DNA of 64,000 nucleotides, from contig NZ_CP108131.1 of NCBI RefSeq assembly GCF_036203305.1, forward strand, positions 4,030,001-4,094,000, in the 5' to 3' direction. Shown here in pieces: positions 38,277 through 47,558 of the stretch (positions are counted from its first letter, which is position 1; every line of letters starts with the position of its first letter). Under the pieces are notes generated by a model that saw only the letters and a program-made list of their open reading frames with translations, was not told the origin of the DNA and ran no database searches. A program made the position numbers and the translations under genes. The stretch comes from Streptomyces sp. NBC_00190 (GTDB lineage Bacteria; Actinomycetota; Actinomycetes; Streptomycetales; Streptomycetaceae).

Positions 38277-39737
38277 TCAGTCCTCGGGGTGCGTGCCCCA
38301 GTCGACCCGCTGTCCGTCCGAGGGCGTCGCGTACCGCGGCGCCCTCGCCGCGTCCGACAGCACGAACACGTCCCGGGCACCGTCCAGGACCCCGCCGGAG
38401 GGGTCGTCCGAGCCGTCCCGGCGCACGACGTCCCGTTCGGGCATCAGGATGTCGCGGACGATGACCGCGCACAGGTAGAGGGTGCCCAGCAGGTGGGCAG
38501 TGATCGCCAGCTGGTAGCCCTCCACGGGCAGGCCCTGGTGCTTGTCGCCGCTGCTCGTGTAGGCCAGGTAGAACCAGATCCCGAGGAAGTAGACGACCTC
38601 GGTGGCCTGCCAGATCAGGAAGTCCCGCCAGCGCGGCCGGGCCAGCGCCGCGAGCGGGATGAGCCACAGCACGTACTGCGGCGAGTAGACCTTGTTGCAC
38701 AGGATGAAGGCGGCGACGACCAGGAAGGCCAGCTGCGCGAACCGGGGGCGCCGGGGCGCGGTCAGGGTCAGCAGGCCGATGGCCCCGCACAGCAGGAGCG
38801 TCAGCCCCGTGGCGTACGTGTTGGCGTCCTCCAGCGGGTTGCCCGAGCGCTGGGAGATCAGCAGCCACACGGAGCCGAAGTCGATGGGGCGCTCTTGGCT
38901 GAAGGTGTAGAACTTCGTCCAGCCGTCCCAGGCGAAGAGCATGACGGGCAGGTTCACCAGGAGCCACGCCCCGGCCGCGCCGAGGGCGGCGGCGCCGAAG
39001 GCCCGCCACTTCCCGGCCCGCCAGCAGAGCACGAACAGCACCCCGAGCAGCAGCACGGGATAGAGCTTCGCGGCGGTGGCCAGGCCGATGAAGACGCCGA
39101 AGAGCACCGTGCGGCCCCTGGACCACATGAGCATCCCGGCGGCGGTCAGGGCGATGGCCAGCAGGTCCCAGTTGATCGTCGCGGTGAGCGCGAAGGCCGG
39201 TGCGAGGGCGAAGAGCAGGGCGTCCCAGGGCCGGCGGCGGTGGGTCCGTGCGACGCACACCGCGATGACGGCCGCGCAGGCCATCAGCATGCCCGCGTTG
39301 ACCATCCAGTACATCTGCTCGCGGTGCTGCATGGAGCCGCTGCCCGGGGTCAGCCAGGAGGCGATCTCCATGAACAGCCCGGTGAGGACGGGGTACTCCA
39401 GGTACTCCATGTCGCCGGGGAGCCGGTCGAAGTAGGGCGTCAGGTTGTCGGCGAAGCCGCGTACCGCGTAGAGGTGCGGGATGTCCGAGTAGCAGGCGTG
39501 GGTGTACTGCGAGCCGGCCCCGCGGAACCACGCCCAGTCGTAGCAGGGCAGCTTCTGCACCATGCCCAGCGCGAACATGCCGATGGCGATCAGGGCCACC
39601 ACGCGCACCGGTCCCAGCCAGTGCCCTCCCAGCCGGGCGTAGCGGCCGAGCGGGCCGCCGATGAACTCACTGCCCGCCGCGGCGACCTCGTCCTGCTGCG
39701 TGGGCAGTACGGGGTGGTCCTCGTGCACCTTGGTCAT
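38277..39737 (-). CDS. GT87-family (DUF2029) polyprenyl-phosphate mannosyltransferase-like protein
   Basis: 486 residues from ATG 39737 (MTKVHEDH); an ATG at 39767 and a GTG at 39785 are also in frame, but the last lies inside the terminator hairpin of the PBP gene and is unlikely. About ten hydrophobic helices; the first loop ends in DRLPGDMEYLEYPVLTG, with an acidic dyad as in GT-C enzymes. Such proteins transfer hexoses from polyprenyl phosphates to cell-envelope glycans. The C-terminus is hydrophilic. Confidence 0.85.
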   Translation of the reverse strand: MTKVHEDHPVLPTQQDEVAAAGSEFIGGPLGRYARLGGHWLGPVRVVALIAIGMFALGMVQKLPCYDWAWFRGAGSQYTHACYSDIPHLYAVRGFADNLTPYFDRLPGDMEYLEYPVLTGLFMEIASWLTPGSGSMQHREQMYWMVNAGMLMACAAVIAVCVARTHRRRPWDALLFALAPAFALTATINWDLLAIALTAAGMLMWSRGRTVLFGVFIGLATAAKLYPVLLLGVLFVLCWRAGKWRAFGAAALGAAGAWLLVNLPVMLFAWDGWTKFYTFSQERPIDFGSVWLLISQRSGNPLEDANTYATGLTLLLCGAIGLLTLTAPRRPRFAQLAFLVVAAFILCNKVYSPQYVLWLIPLAALARPRWRDFLIWQATEVVYFLGIWFYLAYTSSGDKHQGLPVEGYQLAITAHLLGTLYLCAVIVRDILMPERDVVRRDGSDDPSGGVLDGARDVFVLSDAARAPRYATPSDGQRVDWGTHPED

Positions 39738-39769
39738 GGGCTCATCCTGCCGTACCGGGCCGGACATGG

Positions 39770-39804
39770 GGGAAGGCCGTCGCACCCTGTGCGACGGCCT
39801 TCCC
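39770..39804 (-). terminator. Terminator after the PBP gene
   Basis: GGGAAGGCCGTCGCAC (39770-39785) pairs with GTGCGACGGCCTTCCC (39789-39804), a perfect 16-bp stem that separates PBP from the GT87 gene. Confidence 0.9.
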
Positions 39805-39835
39805 TTACTCGATCACTCGGGCACTCGGTCCGCGG

Positions 39836-42427
39836 TCAGTTGGCCGCCATGCCGGTCGGCCAACCCGTGGTGCCGCCCGGGCGACCGGGTCTTCCGGTGG
39901 GCGTCGGGGACGGTGATCCGCTGGCTCCGCCGTCGGCGCCTCCGATGACCCCGGAATTCGTTCCCCCGTTGTTGTTCCCGCCGGTGGTGTTCGGGTCGCA
40001 GTACAGCTCCCACGACGGCTTGCACGACGGCTTGCCGCCCTTGGACGGGGACGGGGACGGGGACGGGGAACTCGACGGAGACGGCGACGGAGACGTGGAA
40101 GGCACCACAGGGGCCGAGGGGGTGGGGGAGGGCGCGCCGGCCGAGTCGGCCACCACACCGATCTCCTCGGGCTCGGGGAACTGCTTGACCGGGGCGCCCT
40201 TGAGCGCCTCGCGCATGTACTCGGTCCAGATCACGGTCGGGATGTCACCACCGTGGATGGAGTCGGTGCCACCCACGCCGTTCATGGACATCAGCTTCTT
40301 GTCGGCCGAGTTCGGGTCGGTGCGGAAGAGGGTGACGGCGGTCGACAGCTCCGGGGTGTATCCGACGAACCACGCCGACTTGTTCTGGTCGGTGGTGCCG
40401 GTCTTGCCCGCGGCGGGCCGGCCCAGAGCCTTGGCCTTCTTGCCGGTGCCGTTCTCGACGACGTTCTCCAGGACCTTGGTGACGTTGTCCGCGACGGCGT
40501 TGTCCAGCGCCCGTTCGGCCTTGGGCGCCTCGAAGCCGGACAGCTTCTCGCCGTTCTTCATGACCTCGGTCACGGAGTAGGGCTCGTGGTGCGTGCCGGA
40601 CCCGGCGAAGGTGGCGTACGAGTCGGCCATCCGGATGGCGCTGGGCGTCGAGGTACCCAGGGCGAAGGAGGCGTCGTCGCCGGGGCTCATCGTCTCCTTG
40701 AGGATGCCGGTGGACTTGGCCACGTCGCGGACCTTGGTGTGGCCCACGTCGAAGACGAGCTGCGCGAACGGCACGTTGATGGACTTCTCCATCGCCTCGT
40801 TGAGGGTGACGTAGCCGAAGGCGGCGGAGCTCTCGTTCTTCTGCCGGAACGGCTTGCCGGAGTTGTCCAGCAGGGGCTTGCCCTGACGGTTCTTGATCAC
40901 CGTGAGGTCGTCGGCCATGTACTTGCTGTTGGCCGACAGTCCCTGGCCGTTCGAGTTCTGGGTGCCGTACTCCATCGCCGCCGCCAGGACGTACGGCTTC
41001 CAGGTCGAGCCGACCGGGACACCAGTGGTGTTGGCGTTGTTGCTGAAGTGCTTCTTGTCCATGCCGGCACCGCCGTACAGGGCGACGATCGCCCCGGTCT
41101 TCACATCGACGGAGGCGGCGCCGAACTGCACGAAGGTGTCCAGGTCGGGGCGCTTCTTCTCGTCGAGGAAGTCGTTGCGGGTGTCCTCGACGGACTTGAC
41201 CAGGGCGTCGACCCTGGGCTTCTCGAAGGTGGTCTTGATCTGGTAGCCGCCTAGGGCCATCTGCTCCGGCGTGATGCCCTTGGTCTTCATCACGTACTGC
41301 TTGGCCGTCTCGACCAGGTAGCCGATCTGGCCGGACATGGCGCGGGCCTGCTCCGACTCGACCCGGGCGGGGAACTCCTTGTACGTGGCCCGCTCGGTCT
41401 TGTCCATCCGGCCCACCTCGACCTCGCGGTCGAGCACCCAGGCCCAGCGCTTCCGGGCACGGTCCTCGTTGAGGACGGGGGTGGCCGCGGACCCGATGCC
41501 GCCGTCGGGGTTGTACAGGTTGGGGCCCTTGAGCACCGAGGCCAGGAAGGCGCTCTCGGACGGGTTCAGGTCCTGGCAGTCCTTGCCGAAGTAGGCGCGG
41601 GCCGCGGCCTGGATCCCGTAAGCGTCGCGACCGTAGTACGCGGTGTTGAGGTAGCCCGCGAGGACCTTGTCCTTCTCCTCGGAGACACCCAGCTTTATCG
41701 CGATGAAGAGCTCGGTGACCTTCCGCTTGAGCGTCTGCTCGGAGTCCAGGTAGGTGTTCTTCACGTACTGCTGGGTGATGGTCGAGCCGCCCTGGGTGGA
41801 GCCGCCCGTGGCCATGTTGTAGACGGCCCGGGCGATGCCCATCGGGTCGACGCCCTTGTCCGTCTCGAAGGACTCGTTCTCCGCGGCGATCACGGCGTCC
41901 CTCATCGACCGGGGGATCTTGTCGATGGGCACGATCTGCCGGTTCATCGACCCGCCGGTCGCGACCATCTGCTCGCCGTTGGCCCAGTAGAAGACGTTGT
42001 TCTGCGCCTGGGCCGCTTTGTTCTCGTCGGGCTTGTTGACCATCGCGATGCCGATGCCGGCCCCGGCGATGATGACCGCGAAGAAGCCCAGGACCGTGCC
42101 GGAGACGAACTTCCAGGACGGTACGAAGCGCTTCCAGCCGTCCCTGTCGGACCGCGGGTAGTTGATGAGGCGCTTGTCCGGGCGGCCCGTGCCGCGAGCG
42201 GCTCTGCCCGAGCCCCTTCCGGGGCCCGCGGGCCCTCTCTGCGCGGACCGGCGGGTGTCGGCGCGGCTGCCCTGGGGGGGCCGCTCGGCATGGGGCCCAC
42301 TGGGTGACGCCGTGGGGACGTCACGCCGGGCATCGGCGCCCCGGCCGGGGCGCGGCTGGGCGGCCCGGCGGGCCGAAGCTCGCCCGCCACCTTGGGGCTG
42401 CGGCGGTTTGCGGCGGTGCTCGCTCAT
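39836..42427 (-). CDS. Bifunctional penicillin-binding protein (transglycosylase/transpeptidase, class A)
   Basis: 863 residues. Disordered Arg/Pro/Gly-rich cytoplasmic start of about 100 residues, one anchor helix (104-130), a GT51 transglycosylase domain (Glu183 in AAENESFETDKG), then a transpeptidase with STWKPY (Ser474, Lys477), KSINVPF and GKTGTTDQN. The extracellular C-terminal tail is Ser/Pro/Gly-rich with a Cys pair (KPSCKPSWELYCD). It polymerises and crosslinks peptidoglycan; orthologues are called PonA-like. Confidence 0.95.
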   Translation of the reverse strand: MSEHRRKPPQPQGGGRASARRAAQPRPGRGADARRDVPTASPSGPHAERPPQGSRADTRRSAQRGPAGPGRGSGRAARGTGRPDKRLINYPRSDRDGWKRFVPSWKFVSGTVLGFFAVIIAGAGIGIAMVNKPDENKAAQAQNNVFYWANGEQMVATGGSMNRQIVPIDKIPRSMRDAVIAAENESFETDKGVDPMGIARAVYNMATGGSTQGGSTITQQYVKNTYLDSEQTLKRKVTELFIAIKLGVSEEKDKVLAGYLNTAYYGRDAYGIQAAARAYFGKDCQDLNPSESAFLASVLKGPNLYNPDGGIGSAATPVLNEDRARKRWAWVLDREVEVGRMDKTERATYKEFPARVESEQARAMSGQIGYLVETAKQYVMKTKGITPEQMALGGYQIKTTFEKPRVDALVKSVEDTRNDFLDEKKRPDLDTFVQFGAASVDVKTGAIVALYGGAGMDKKHFSNNANTTGVPVGSTWKPYVLAAAMEYGTQNSNGQGLSANSKYMADDLTVIKNRQGKPLLDNSGKPFRQKNESSAAFGYVTLNEAMEKSINVPFAQLVFDVGHTKVRDVAKSTGILKETMSPGDDASFALGTSTPSAIRMADSYATFAGSGTHHEPYSVTEVMKNGEKLSGFEAPKAERALDNAVADNVTKVLENVVENGTGKKAKALGRPAAGKTGTTDQNKSAWFVGYTPELSTAVTLFRTDPNSADKKLMSMNGVGGTDSIHGGDIPTVIWTEYMREALKGAPVKQFPEPEEIGVVADSAGAPSPTPSAPVVPSTSPSPSPSSSPSPSPSPSKGGKPSCKPSWELYCDPNTTGGNNNGGTNSGVIGGADGGASGSPSPTPTGRPGRPGGTTGWPTGMAAN

Positions 42428-42640
42428 CGAACGACTACTCCTCGGGCAGGCGAGTGGCCTGGAAGCGGCAAATGAATTCCGGTTCCCCCGGTGTCATGGC
42501 GCACAGACTACGCACGGTCAAAACCTAACCAGTGCCGAAGTTCACCCCAAAACGGGCAACTTGCCTGGCACGAATTCGCGATGTGACGCCGGTCACCATG
42601 TCACCCCTTGTCGCCGGACGCGCACCGTTCTATCGTCTGG

Positions 42641-42659
42641 ATGTATCGAGTCGATACAT
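42641..42659. promoter_or_regulatory. PadR-type operator upstream of the padR gene
   Basis: ATGTATCGAGTCGATACAT: perfect 9-base arms around one G, ATGT...ACAT ends as in PadR/LmrR sites, 43 bp before the ATG at 42702 and just before a TATAAAG -10-like element (42668-42674). Confidence 0.82.
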
Positions 42660-42701
42660 CAGCTCGGTATAAAGACTCAGAGTCGGAAGAGAGGCAGGCG
42701 G

Positions 42702-43304
42702 ATGAGCAGGCGCTCAGGCATCCTCGAATTCGCCGTCCTCGGCCTGCTTCGCGAATCCCCCATGCACGGGTACGAGCTGCGCAAGCGGCTCAACACCTCA
42801 CTGGGAGTGTTCAGGGCCTTCAGCTACGGGACGCTCTACCCCTGCCTCAAGACGCTGGTCGCCAACGGCTGGTTGATCGAGGAGCCGGGCAACGCCCCGG
42901 AAGACGCGCTCGCCGCTTCACTCGCAGGGCGCCGCGCCAAGATCGTCTACCGGTTGACGGCCGCGGGTAAGGAGCATTTCGAAGAGCTCCTCTCCCACAC
43001 CGGCCCCGACACCTGGGAGGACGAGTCCTTCGCCGCCCGCTTCGCCTTCTTCGGCCAGACCGAGCGAGACGTACGCATGCGGGTACTGGAGGGCCGCCGC
43101 AGCCGACTCGAGGAGCGCCTGGAGAAGATGCGCGCCTCACTGGTCCGCACGCGGGAACGCCTCGACGACTACACGCTTGAGCTGCAGCGGCACGGCATGG
43201 AGTCCGTGGAGCGCGAAGTGCGCTGGCTGAACGAGCTCATCGAGAGCGAGCGGGCTGGACGGGATCGCAGGCGACCCGGTCCGTCCGACGAAACTGCAAA
43301 ATGA
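42702..43304 (+). CDS. PadR-family transcriptional regulator
   Basis: 200 residues from the ATG at 42702 with GAGG upstream. N-terminal winged helix ([29 protein letters not shown] ... [17 protein letters not shown]), then a long C-terminal coiled-coil dimerisation domain (Arg/Glu-rich). Position beside ino1 suggests control of inositol synthesis or the neighbouring envelope genes. A perfect palindrome at its own promoter points to autoregulation. Confidence 0.93.
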   Translation: MSRRSGILEFAVLGLLRESPMHGYELRKRLNTSLGVFRAFSYGTLYPCLKTLVANGWLIEEPGNAPEDALAASLAGRRAKIVYRLTAAGKEHFEELLSHTGPDTWEDESFAARFAFFGQTERDVRMRVLEGRRSRLEERLEKMRASLVRTRERLDDYTLELQRHGMESVEREVRWLNELIESERAGRDRRRPGPSDETAK

Positions 43305-43353
43305 GGCCTGCATCTCGCAGACCTCGTCCGAGAACAAACAGGGAGCAACCGGA

Positions 43354-44436
43354 ATGGGTTCGGTTCGCGTAGCCATCGTCGGCGTGGGCAACTGCGCCGC
43401 CTCGCTGGTGCAGGGCGTCGAGTACTACAAGGACGCCGACCCGGCGGCCAAGGTCCCCGGGCTGATGCACGTCCAGTTCGGCGACTACCACGTGCGTGAC
43501 ATCGAGTTCGTCGCCGCGTTCGACGTCGACGCGAAGAAGGTCGGCCTCGACCTTTCGGACGCCATCGGCGCCAGCGAGAACAACACCATCAAGATCTGCG
43601 ACGTCCCGAACGCCGGCGTGACCGTGCAGCGCGGCCACACCTACGACGGCCTGGGCAAGTACTACCGCATGACCATCGAGGAGTCCGCCGAGGCTCCGGT
43701 CGACGTGGTCCAGATCCTCAAGGACCGCCAGGTCGACGTCCTGATCTGCTACCTGCCGGTCGGTTCCGAGGACGCGGCGAAGTTCTACGCCCAGTGCGCC
43801 ATCGACGCCAAGGTCGCCTTCGTCAACGCCCTCCCGGTCTTCATCGCCGGCACCAAGGAGTGGGCCGACAAGTTCACCGAGGCCGGTGTCCCGATCGTCG
43901 GCGACGACATCAAGTCGCAGGTCGGCGCCACCATCACGCACCGCGTGATGGCGAAGCTGTTCGAGGACCGCGGTGTCCGTCTTGAGCGCACCATGCAGCT
44001 CAACGTCGGCGGCAACATGGACTTCAAGAACATGCTGGAGCGCGACCGCCTGGAGTCGAAGAAGATCTCCAAGACGCAGGCCGTCACCTCGCAGATCCCC
44101 GACCGTGAGCTCGGCGAGAAGAACGTCCACATCGGCCCGTCCGACTACGTCGCCTGGCTCGACGACCGCAAGTGGGCCTACGTCCGCCTTGAGGGCCGCG
44201 CCTTCGGCGATGTCCCGCTGAACCTCGAGTACAAGCTCGAGGTGTGGGACTCCCCGAACTCCGCCGGTGTCATCATCGACGCCCTGCGTGCCGCCAAGAT
44301 CGCCAAGGACCGCGGTATCGGCGGCCCGATCCTGTCGGCGTCCAGCTACTTCATGAAGTCCCCGCCGGTGCAGTACTTCGACGACGAGGCCTACGCGAAC
44401 GTCGAGAAGTTCATCAAGGGCGAGGTCGAGCGCTAG
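43354..44436 (+). CDS. ino1: myo-Inositol-1(3)-phosphate synthase
   Basis: 360 residues. NAD+-dependent conversion of glucose-6-phosphate to inositol phosphate, the first step to mycothiol and phosphatidylinositol. [21 protein letters not shown] is the Rossmann motif; the [12 protein letters not shown] and SYFMKSPP segments are the archaeal/actinobacterial short form. Transcribed with the PadR gene upstream (49 bp); ends in a very strong terminator. Confidence 0.97.
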   Translation: MGSVRVAIVGVGNCAASLVQGVEYYKDADPAAKVPGLMHVQFGDYHVRDIEFVAAFDVDAKKVGLDLSDAIGASENNTIKICDVPNAGVTVQRGHTYDGLGKYYRMTIEESAEAPVDVVQILKDRQVDVLICYLPVGSEDAAKFYAQCAIDAKVAFVNALPVFIAGTKEWADKFTEAGVPIVGDDIKSQVGATITHRVMAKLFEDRGVRLERTMQLNVGGNMDFKNMLERDRLESKKISKTQAVTSQIPDRELGEKNVHIGPSDYVAWLDDRKWAYVRLEGRAFGDVPLNLEYKLEVWDSPNSAGVIIDALRAAKIAKDRGIGGPILSASSYFMKSPPVQYFDDEAYANVEKFIKGEVER

Positions 44437-44484
44437 TCGAGCCCCCAAGGTCGTCGATGACACCTGGGCTTCGGCTGTTCTTCC

Positions 44485-44523
44485 GCGGAGGGTCCCCGGG
44501 CAATGTGCCCGGGGACCCTCCGC
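44485..44523 (+). terminator. Terminator after ino1
   Basis: An 18-bp perfect stem (44485-44502 with 44506-44523, GCGGAGGGTCC...) around a 3-base loop. It ends 4 bases before the next start codon. Confidence 0.92.
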
Positions 44524-44527
44524 GTAT

Positions 44528-45829
44528 GTGACCCTTGCCCTCATGCCTGTCGTACGTGATCTGCGCGTACTCCTGCGCCTGAGGGACTTCCGCAACCTGC
44601 TCGCCGTACGGCTGCTCTCCCAGGCCGCGGACGGCGTCTACCAGGTCGCGCTCGCCACCTACGTGGTCTTCTCACCGGAGAAGCAGACCTCGCCCGCGGC
44701 CATCGCCTCGGCCATGGCGGTCCTGCTGCTGCCGTATTCGGTGATCGGCCCCTTCGCCGGGGTGCTCCTCGACCGCTGGCGCCGCCGCCAGGTCTTCCTC
44801 TACGGCAACCTGCTGCGCGCGTTCCTCGCCTGCATCACCGGCATGCTGATCGTCGCGAACGTGCCCGACTGGCTGTTCTACGCCTCGGCACTGTCCGTGA
44901 CCGCCGTCAACCGCTTCGTCCTGGCGGGGCTCTCCGCGTCCCTGCCCCACGTCGTCGGCCCCGGGCAGCTGGTCACCGCGAACGCACTGTTCCCCACCGC
45001 CGGAACCCTCGCCGCGACCGTCGGCGGAGGGCTGGCCTTCGTCGTCCGGCTGCTGGCCTCCGACTCCAACGCCGTCGTCGTCCTCCTCGGGGCCGGGCTG
45101 TACCTGTGCTCGGCCCTCGTGTCCCTGCGGCTGGCCGTCGGCCTGCTCGGGCCCGACCACCCTCCTGGCCGGCTCAACCCTTCGGTCGCCGAGGGGATCG
45201 CCCTCACCGTCCGGGGCATGGCCGAAGGCCTGCGGCACCTGGCCACCCGTCGGGAGGCCGTCCGGGCGCTCACCGCGATGACCATGATGCGGTTCTGCTA
45301 CGGAGCGCTGTTCGTGATGCTGCTCACGCTCTGCCGCTTCTCCTGGTCGGACAACGAGTCGGACGGACTGGCTCTCCTGGGCGTCGCGGTCGGTGTCTCC
45401 GGGGCCGGGTTCTTCACGGCTGCCGTGATCACTCCCTCGCTCGTGGGCCGATTGGGACCGTTGGGCTGGATCACCGCCTGCTCAGCGGGAGCCGCGGTCC
45501 TGGTCCCGGCGCTCGGCCTGTTCTTCGCCCCCGGCCCGATGGTGATCGCCGCGTTCGTCCTCGGCCTCGCCACCCAGGGCGCCAAGATCTCCACCGACAC
45601 GGTCGTCCAGTCCCGCGTGGACGACGACTACCGCGGCCGTGTCTTCTCCCTCTACGACGTGCTCTTCAACGTCGCCTTCGTCGGCGCCGCGGCGGTGGCC
45701 TCGCTCATGCTCCCGCCGGACGGGCGGTCCGCGGCCCTGATCCTCTCCGTGGCCGCCCTCTACGCAGCCACCGCTGCGCTGCTGGCACGGCAGAGCCGAC
45801 GATTCACCGGGGGCGCCTCCAAGCGGTAG
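44528..45829 (+). CDS. MFS transporter
   Basis: 433 residues from the GTG at 44528; an ATG at 44543 is equally likely. Twelve hydrophobic helices; VLLDRWRRRQVFLYGNLLRA is the conserved loop 2-3 motif of MFS efflux proteins. There is no ribosome binding site, and the ino1 terminator ends 4 bases before the GTG, so the message must start in the terminator or be leaderless. Substrate unknown. It converges on the CCA gene. Confidence 0.86.
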   Translation: MTLALMPVVRDLRVLLRLRDFRNLLAVRLLSQAADGVYQVALATYVVFSPEKQTSPAAIASAMAVLLLPYSVIGPFAGVLLDRWRRRQVFLYGNLLRAFLACITGMLIVANVPDWLFYASALSVTAVNRFVLAGLSASLPHVVGPGQLVTANALFPTAGTLAATVGGGLAFVVRLLASDSNAVVVLLGAGLYLCSALVSLRLAVGLLGPDHPPGRLNPSVAEGIALTVRGMAEGLRHLATRREAVRALTAMTMMRFCYGALFVMLLTLCRFSWSDNESDGLALLGVAVGVSGAGFFTAAVITPSLVGRLGPLGWITACSAGAAVLVPALGLFFAPGPMVIAAFVLGLATQGAKISTDTVVQSRVDDDYRGRVFSLYDVLFNVAFVGAAAVASLMLPPDGRSAALILSVAALYAATAALLARQSRRFTGGASKR

Positions 45830-45850
45830 CCGCGGGCTCCGCCGCCCCAT

Positions 45851-45900
45851 GCGTCCGGGTCGATGGGTCGATGTTTCACGTGAAACATCGACCCGGACGC
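45851..45900. terminator. Bidirectional terminator with an internal parS
   Basis: GCGTCCGGGTCGAT (45851-45864) pairs with ATCGACCCGGACGC (45887-45900). The 22-base loop holds parS. A second 30-base palindrome (45865-45894, arm ending ...GATGTTTCAC) centred on parS would compete with it. Confidence 0.85.
45873..45886. other. parS: parS site 5
   Basis: Perfect GTTTCACGTGAAAC within the loop region of the convergent terminator between MFS and CCA genes. Confidence 0.95.
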
Positions 45901-45906
45901 CCTGCG

Positions 45907-47373
45907 TCAGGCCTGAGCGGCCCACCACTCCTTGAGCGCGGCGACAGCGGCATCGCGCCCCATCGGGCCGTTCTCCAGCCTCAGCTCCAGCAGGAACGCG
46001 TACGCCTTCCCGATCACCGGGCCGGGGCCGACCTCCAGCACCTGCATGATCTCGTTGCCGTCCAGGTCGGGCCGGATCGCGTCGAGCTCCTCCTGCTCCT
46101 GCAGCTGTGCGATGCGCTCCTCAAGCCCGTCGTAGGTACGGGAGAGGGCGTTGGCCTTGCGCTTGTTGCGCGTGGTGCAGTCGGACCGGGTCAGCTTGTG
46201 CAGGCGCTCCAGCAGCGGACCGGCGTCGCGGACGTAGCGCCGCACCGCGGAATCGGTCCACTCGCCGTCCCCGTAGCCGTGGAAGCGCAGGTGCAGCTCC
46301 ACCAGCCGGGACACGTCCTTGATCATGTCGTTGGAGTACTTCAGAGCGGTCAGGCGCTTCTTGGTCATCTTCGCGCCCACCACCTCGTGGTGGTGGAAGG
46401 AGACCCTGCCGTCGCTCTCGAAGCGGCGGGTACGGGGCTTCCCGATGTCGTGCAGCAGTGCCGCGAGCCGCAGCACCAGGTCCGGCCCGTCCTCCTCCAG
46501 CGCGATCGCCTGCTCCAGCACGATCAGCGAATGGTCGTAGACGTCCTTGTGGCGGTGGTGCTCGTCACGCTCCAGCCGCAGCGCGGGCAGCTCGGGCAGG
46601 ATCCGGTCGGCCAGCCCGGTGTCCACGAGCAGGCCCAGGCCCTTGCGCGGGTTCGCGGAGAGGATCAGCTTGTTCAGCTCGCCCTGCACCCGCTCTGCCG
46701 AGACGATCTCGATCCGGTCGGACATGGCCTTCATCGCCTCGACGACCTCGGGAGCGACCTCGAAGTCCAGCTGCGCGGCGAACCGCGCCGCCCGCAGCAT
46801 GCGCAGCGGATCGTCGGAGAACGAGTCCTCCGGGGTCCCGGGGGTGCGCAGCACACCGGCGGCCAGGTCCTCCAGACCGCCGTGCGGGTCGATGAACCGC
46901 TGCTCCGGCAGGGCCAGCGCCATGGCGTTGACCGTGAAGTCGCGCCGGACCAGGTCTTCCTCGATCGAGTCGCCGTAGGAGACCTCGGGCTTGCGCGACG
47001 TGCGGTCGTAAGCCTCCGAGCGGTAGGTGGTCACCTCGATCTGGAAGTTCCGGTCGACGTCTCCGACACGGGCGTGCTTCTGCGCCCCGACGGTGCCGAA
47101 GGCGATGCCGACGTCCCACAGCGAGTCGGCCCACGGGCGGACGATCTTCAAAACGTCCTCGGGGCGGGCATCGGTGGTGAAGTCCAGGTCATTGCCGAGA
47201 CGCCCGAGCAGCGCGTCGCGGACGGACCCGCCGACCAGGGCGAGGCGGAAGCCCGCCTCCTGGAAACGGCGGCCGAGCTCGTCGGCGACAGGGGCGACCC
47301 GCAGCAGTTCACTCACCGCCCGGCGCTGCACGTGATTCAGGGCACTGAGGTTGTCTTCGTTGGCGTTCGGCAC
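45907..47373 (-). CDS. CCA tRNA nucleotidyltransferase / poly(A) polymerase family (PcnA type)
   Basis: 488 residues from a GTG at 47373 (VPNANEDN...); the upstream frame has no homology. Head: LALVGGSVRDALLGRLGNDLDFTTDARP with the catalytic DxD; then the neck and body domains, and an HD domain (ALLHDIGKPRTRR). It adds CCA or A tails to RNA 3' ends. As in other actinomycetes it lies beside the DUF6049-murJ block, divergent from it. Confidence 0.94.
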   Translation of the reverse strand: MPNANEDNLSALNHVQRRAVSELLRVAPVADELGRRFQEAGFRLALVGGSVRDALLGRLGNDLDFTTDARPEDVLKIVRPWADSLWDVGIAFGTVGAQKHARVGDVDRNFQIEVTTYRSEAYDRTSRKPEVSYGDSIEEDLVRRDFTVNAMALALPEQRFIDPHGGLEDLAAGVLRTPGTPEDSFSDDPLRMLRAARFAAQLDFEVAPEVVEAMKAMSDRIEIVSAERVQGELNKLILSANPRKGLGLLVDTGLADRILPELPALRLERDEHHRHKDVYDHSLIVLEQAIALEEDGPDLVLRLAALLHDIGKPRTRRFESDGRVSFHHHEVVGAKMTKKRLTALKYSNDMIKDVSRLVELHLRFHGYGDGEWTDSAVRRYVRDAGPLLERLHKLTRSDCTTRNKRKANALSRTYDGLEERIAQLQEQEELDAIRPDLDGNEIMQVLEVGPGPVIGKAYAFLLELRLENGPMGRDAAVAALKEWWAAQA

Positions 47374-47558
47374 AACAGAAAAGGGTACGTGCCCCGCCCG
47401 GCGCGGGCTTCCGCGTTTTCGGCGACCCCGGTACACGGCCGTCCCCGGGCTGCGCCGATCATGTGGAGCAAGGTGCGGCACTCGCGCACGGCGGTCCTCG
47501 TTACCATTCGTGGACGCACAGACGACGACCACTGACACTTCGAGGGACGGGCTAGCGC

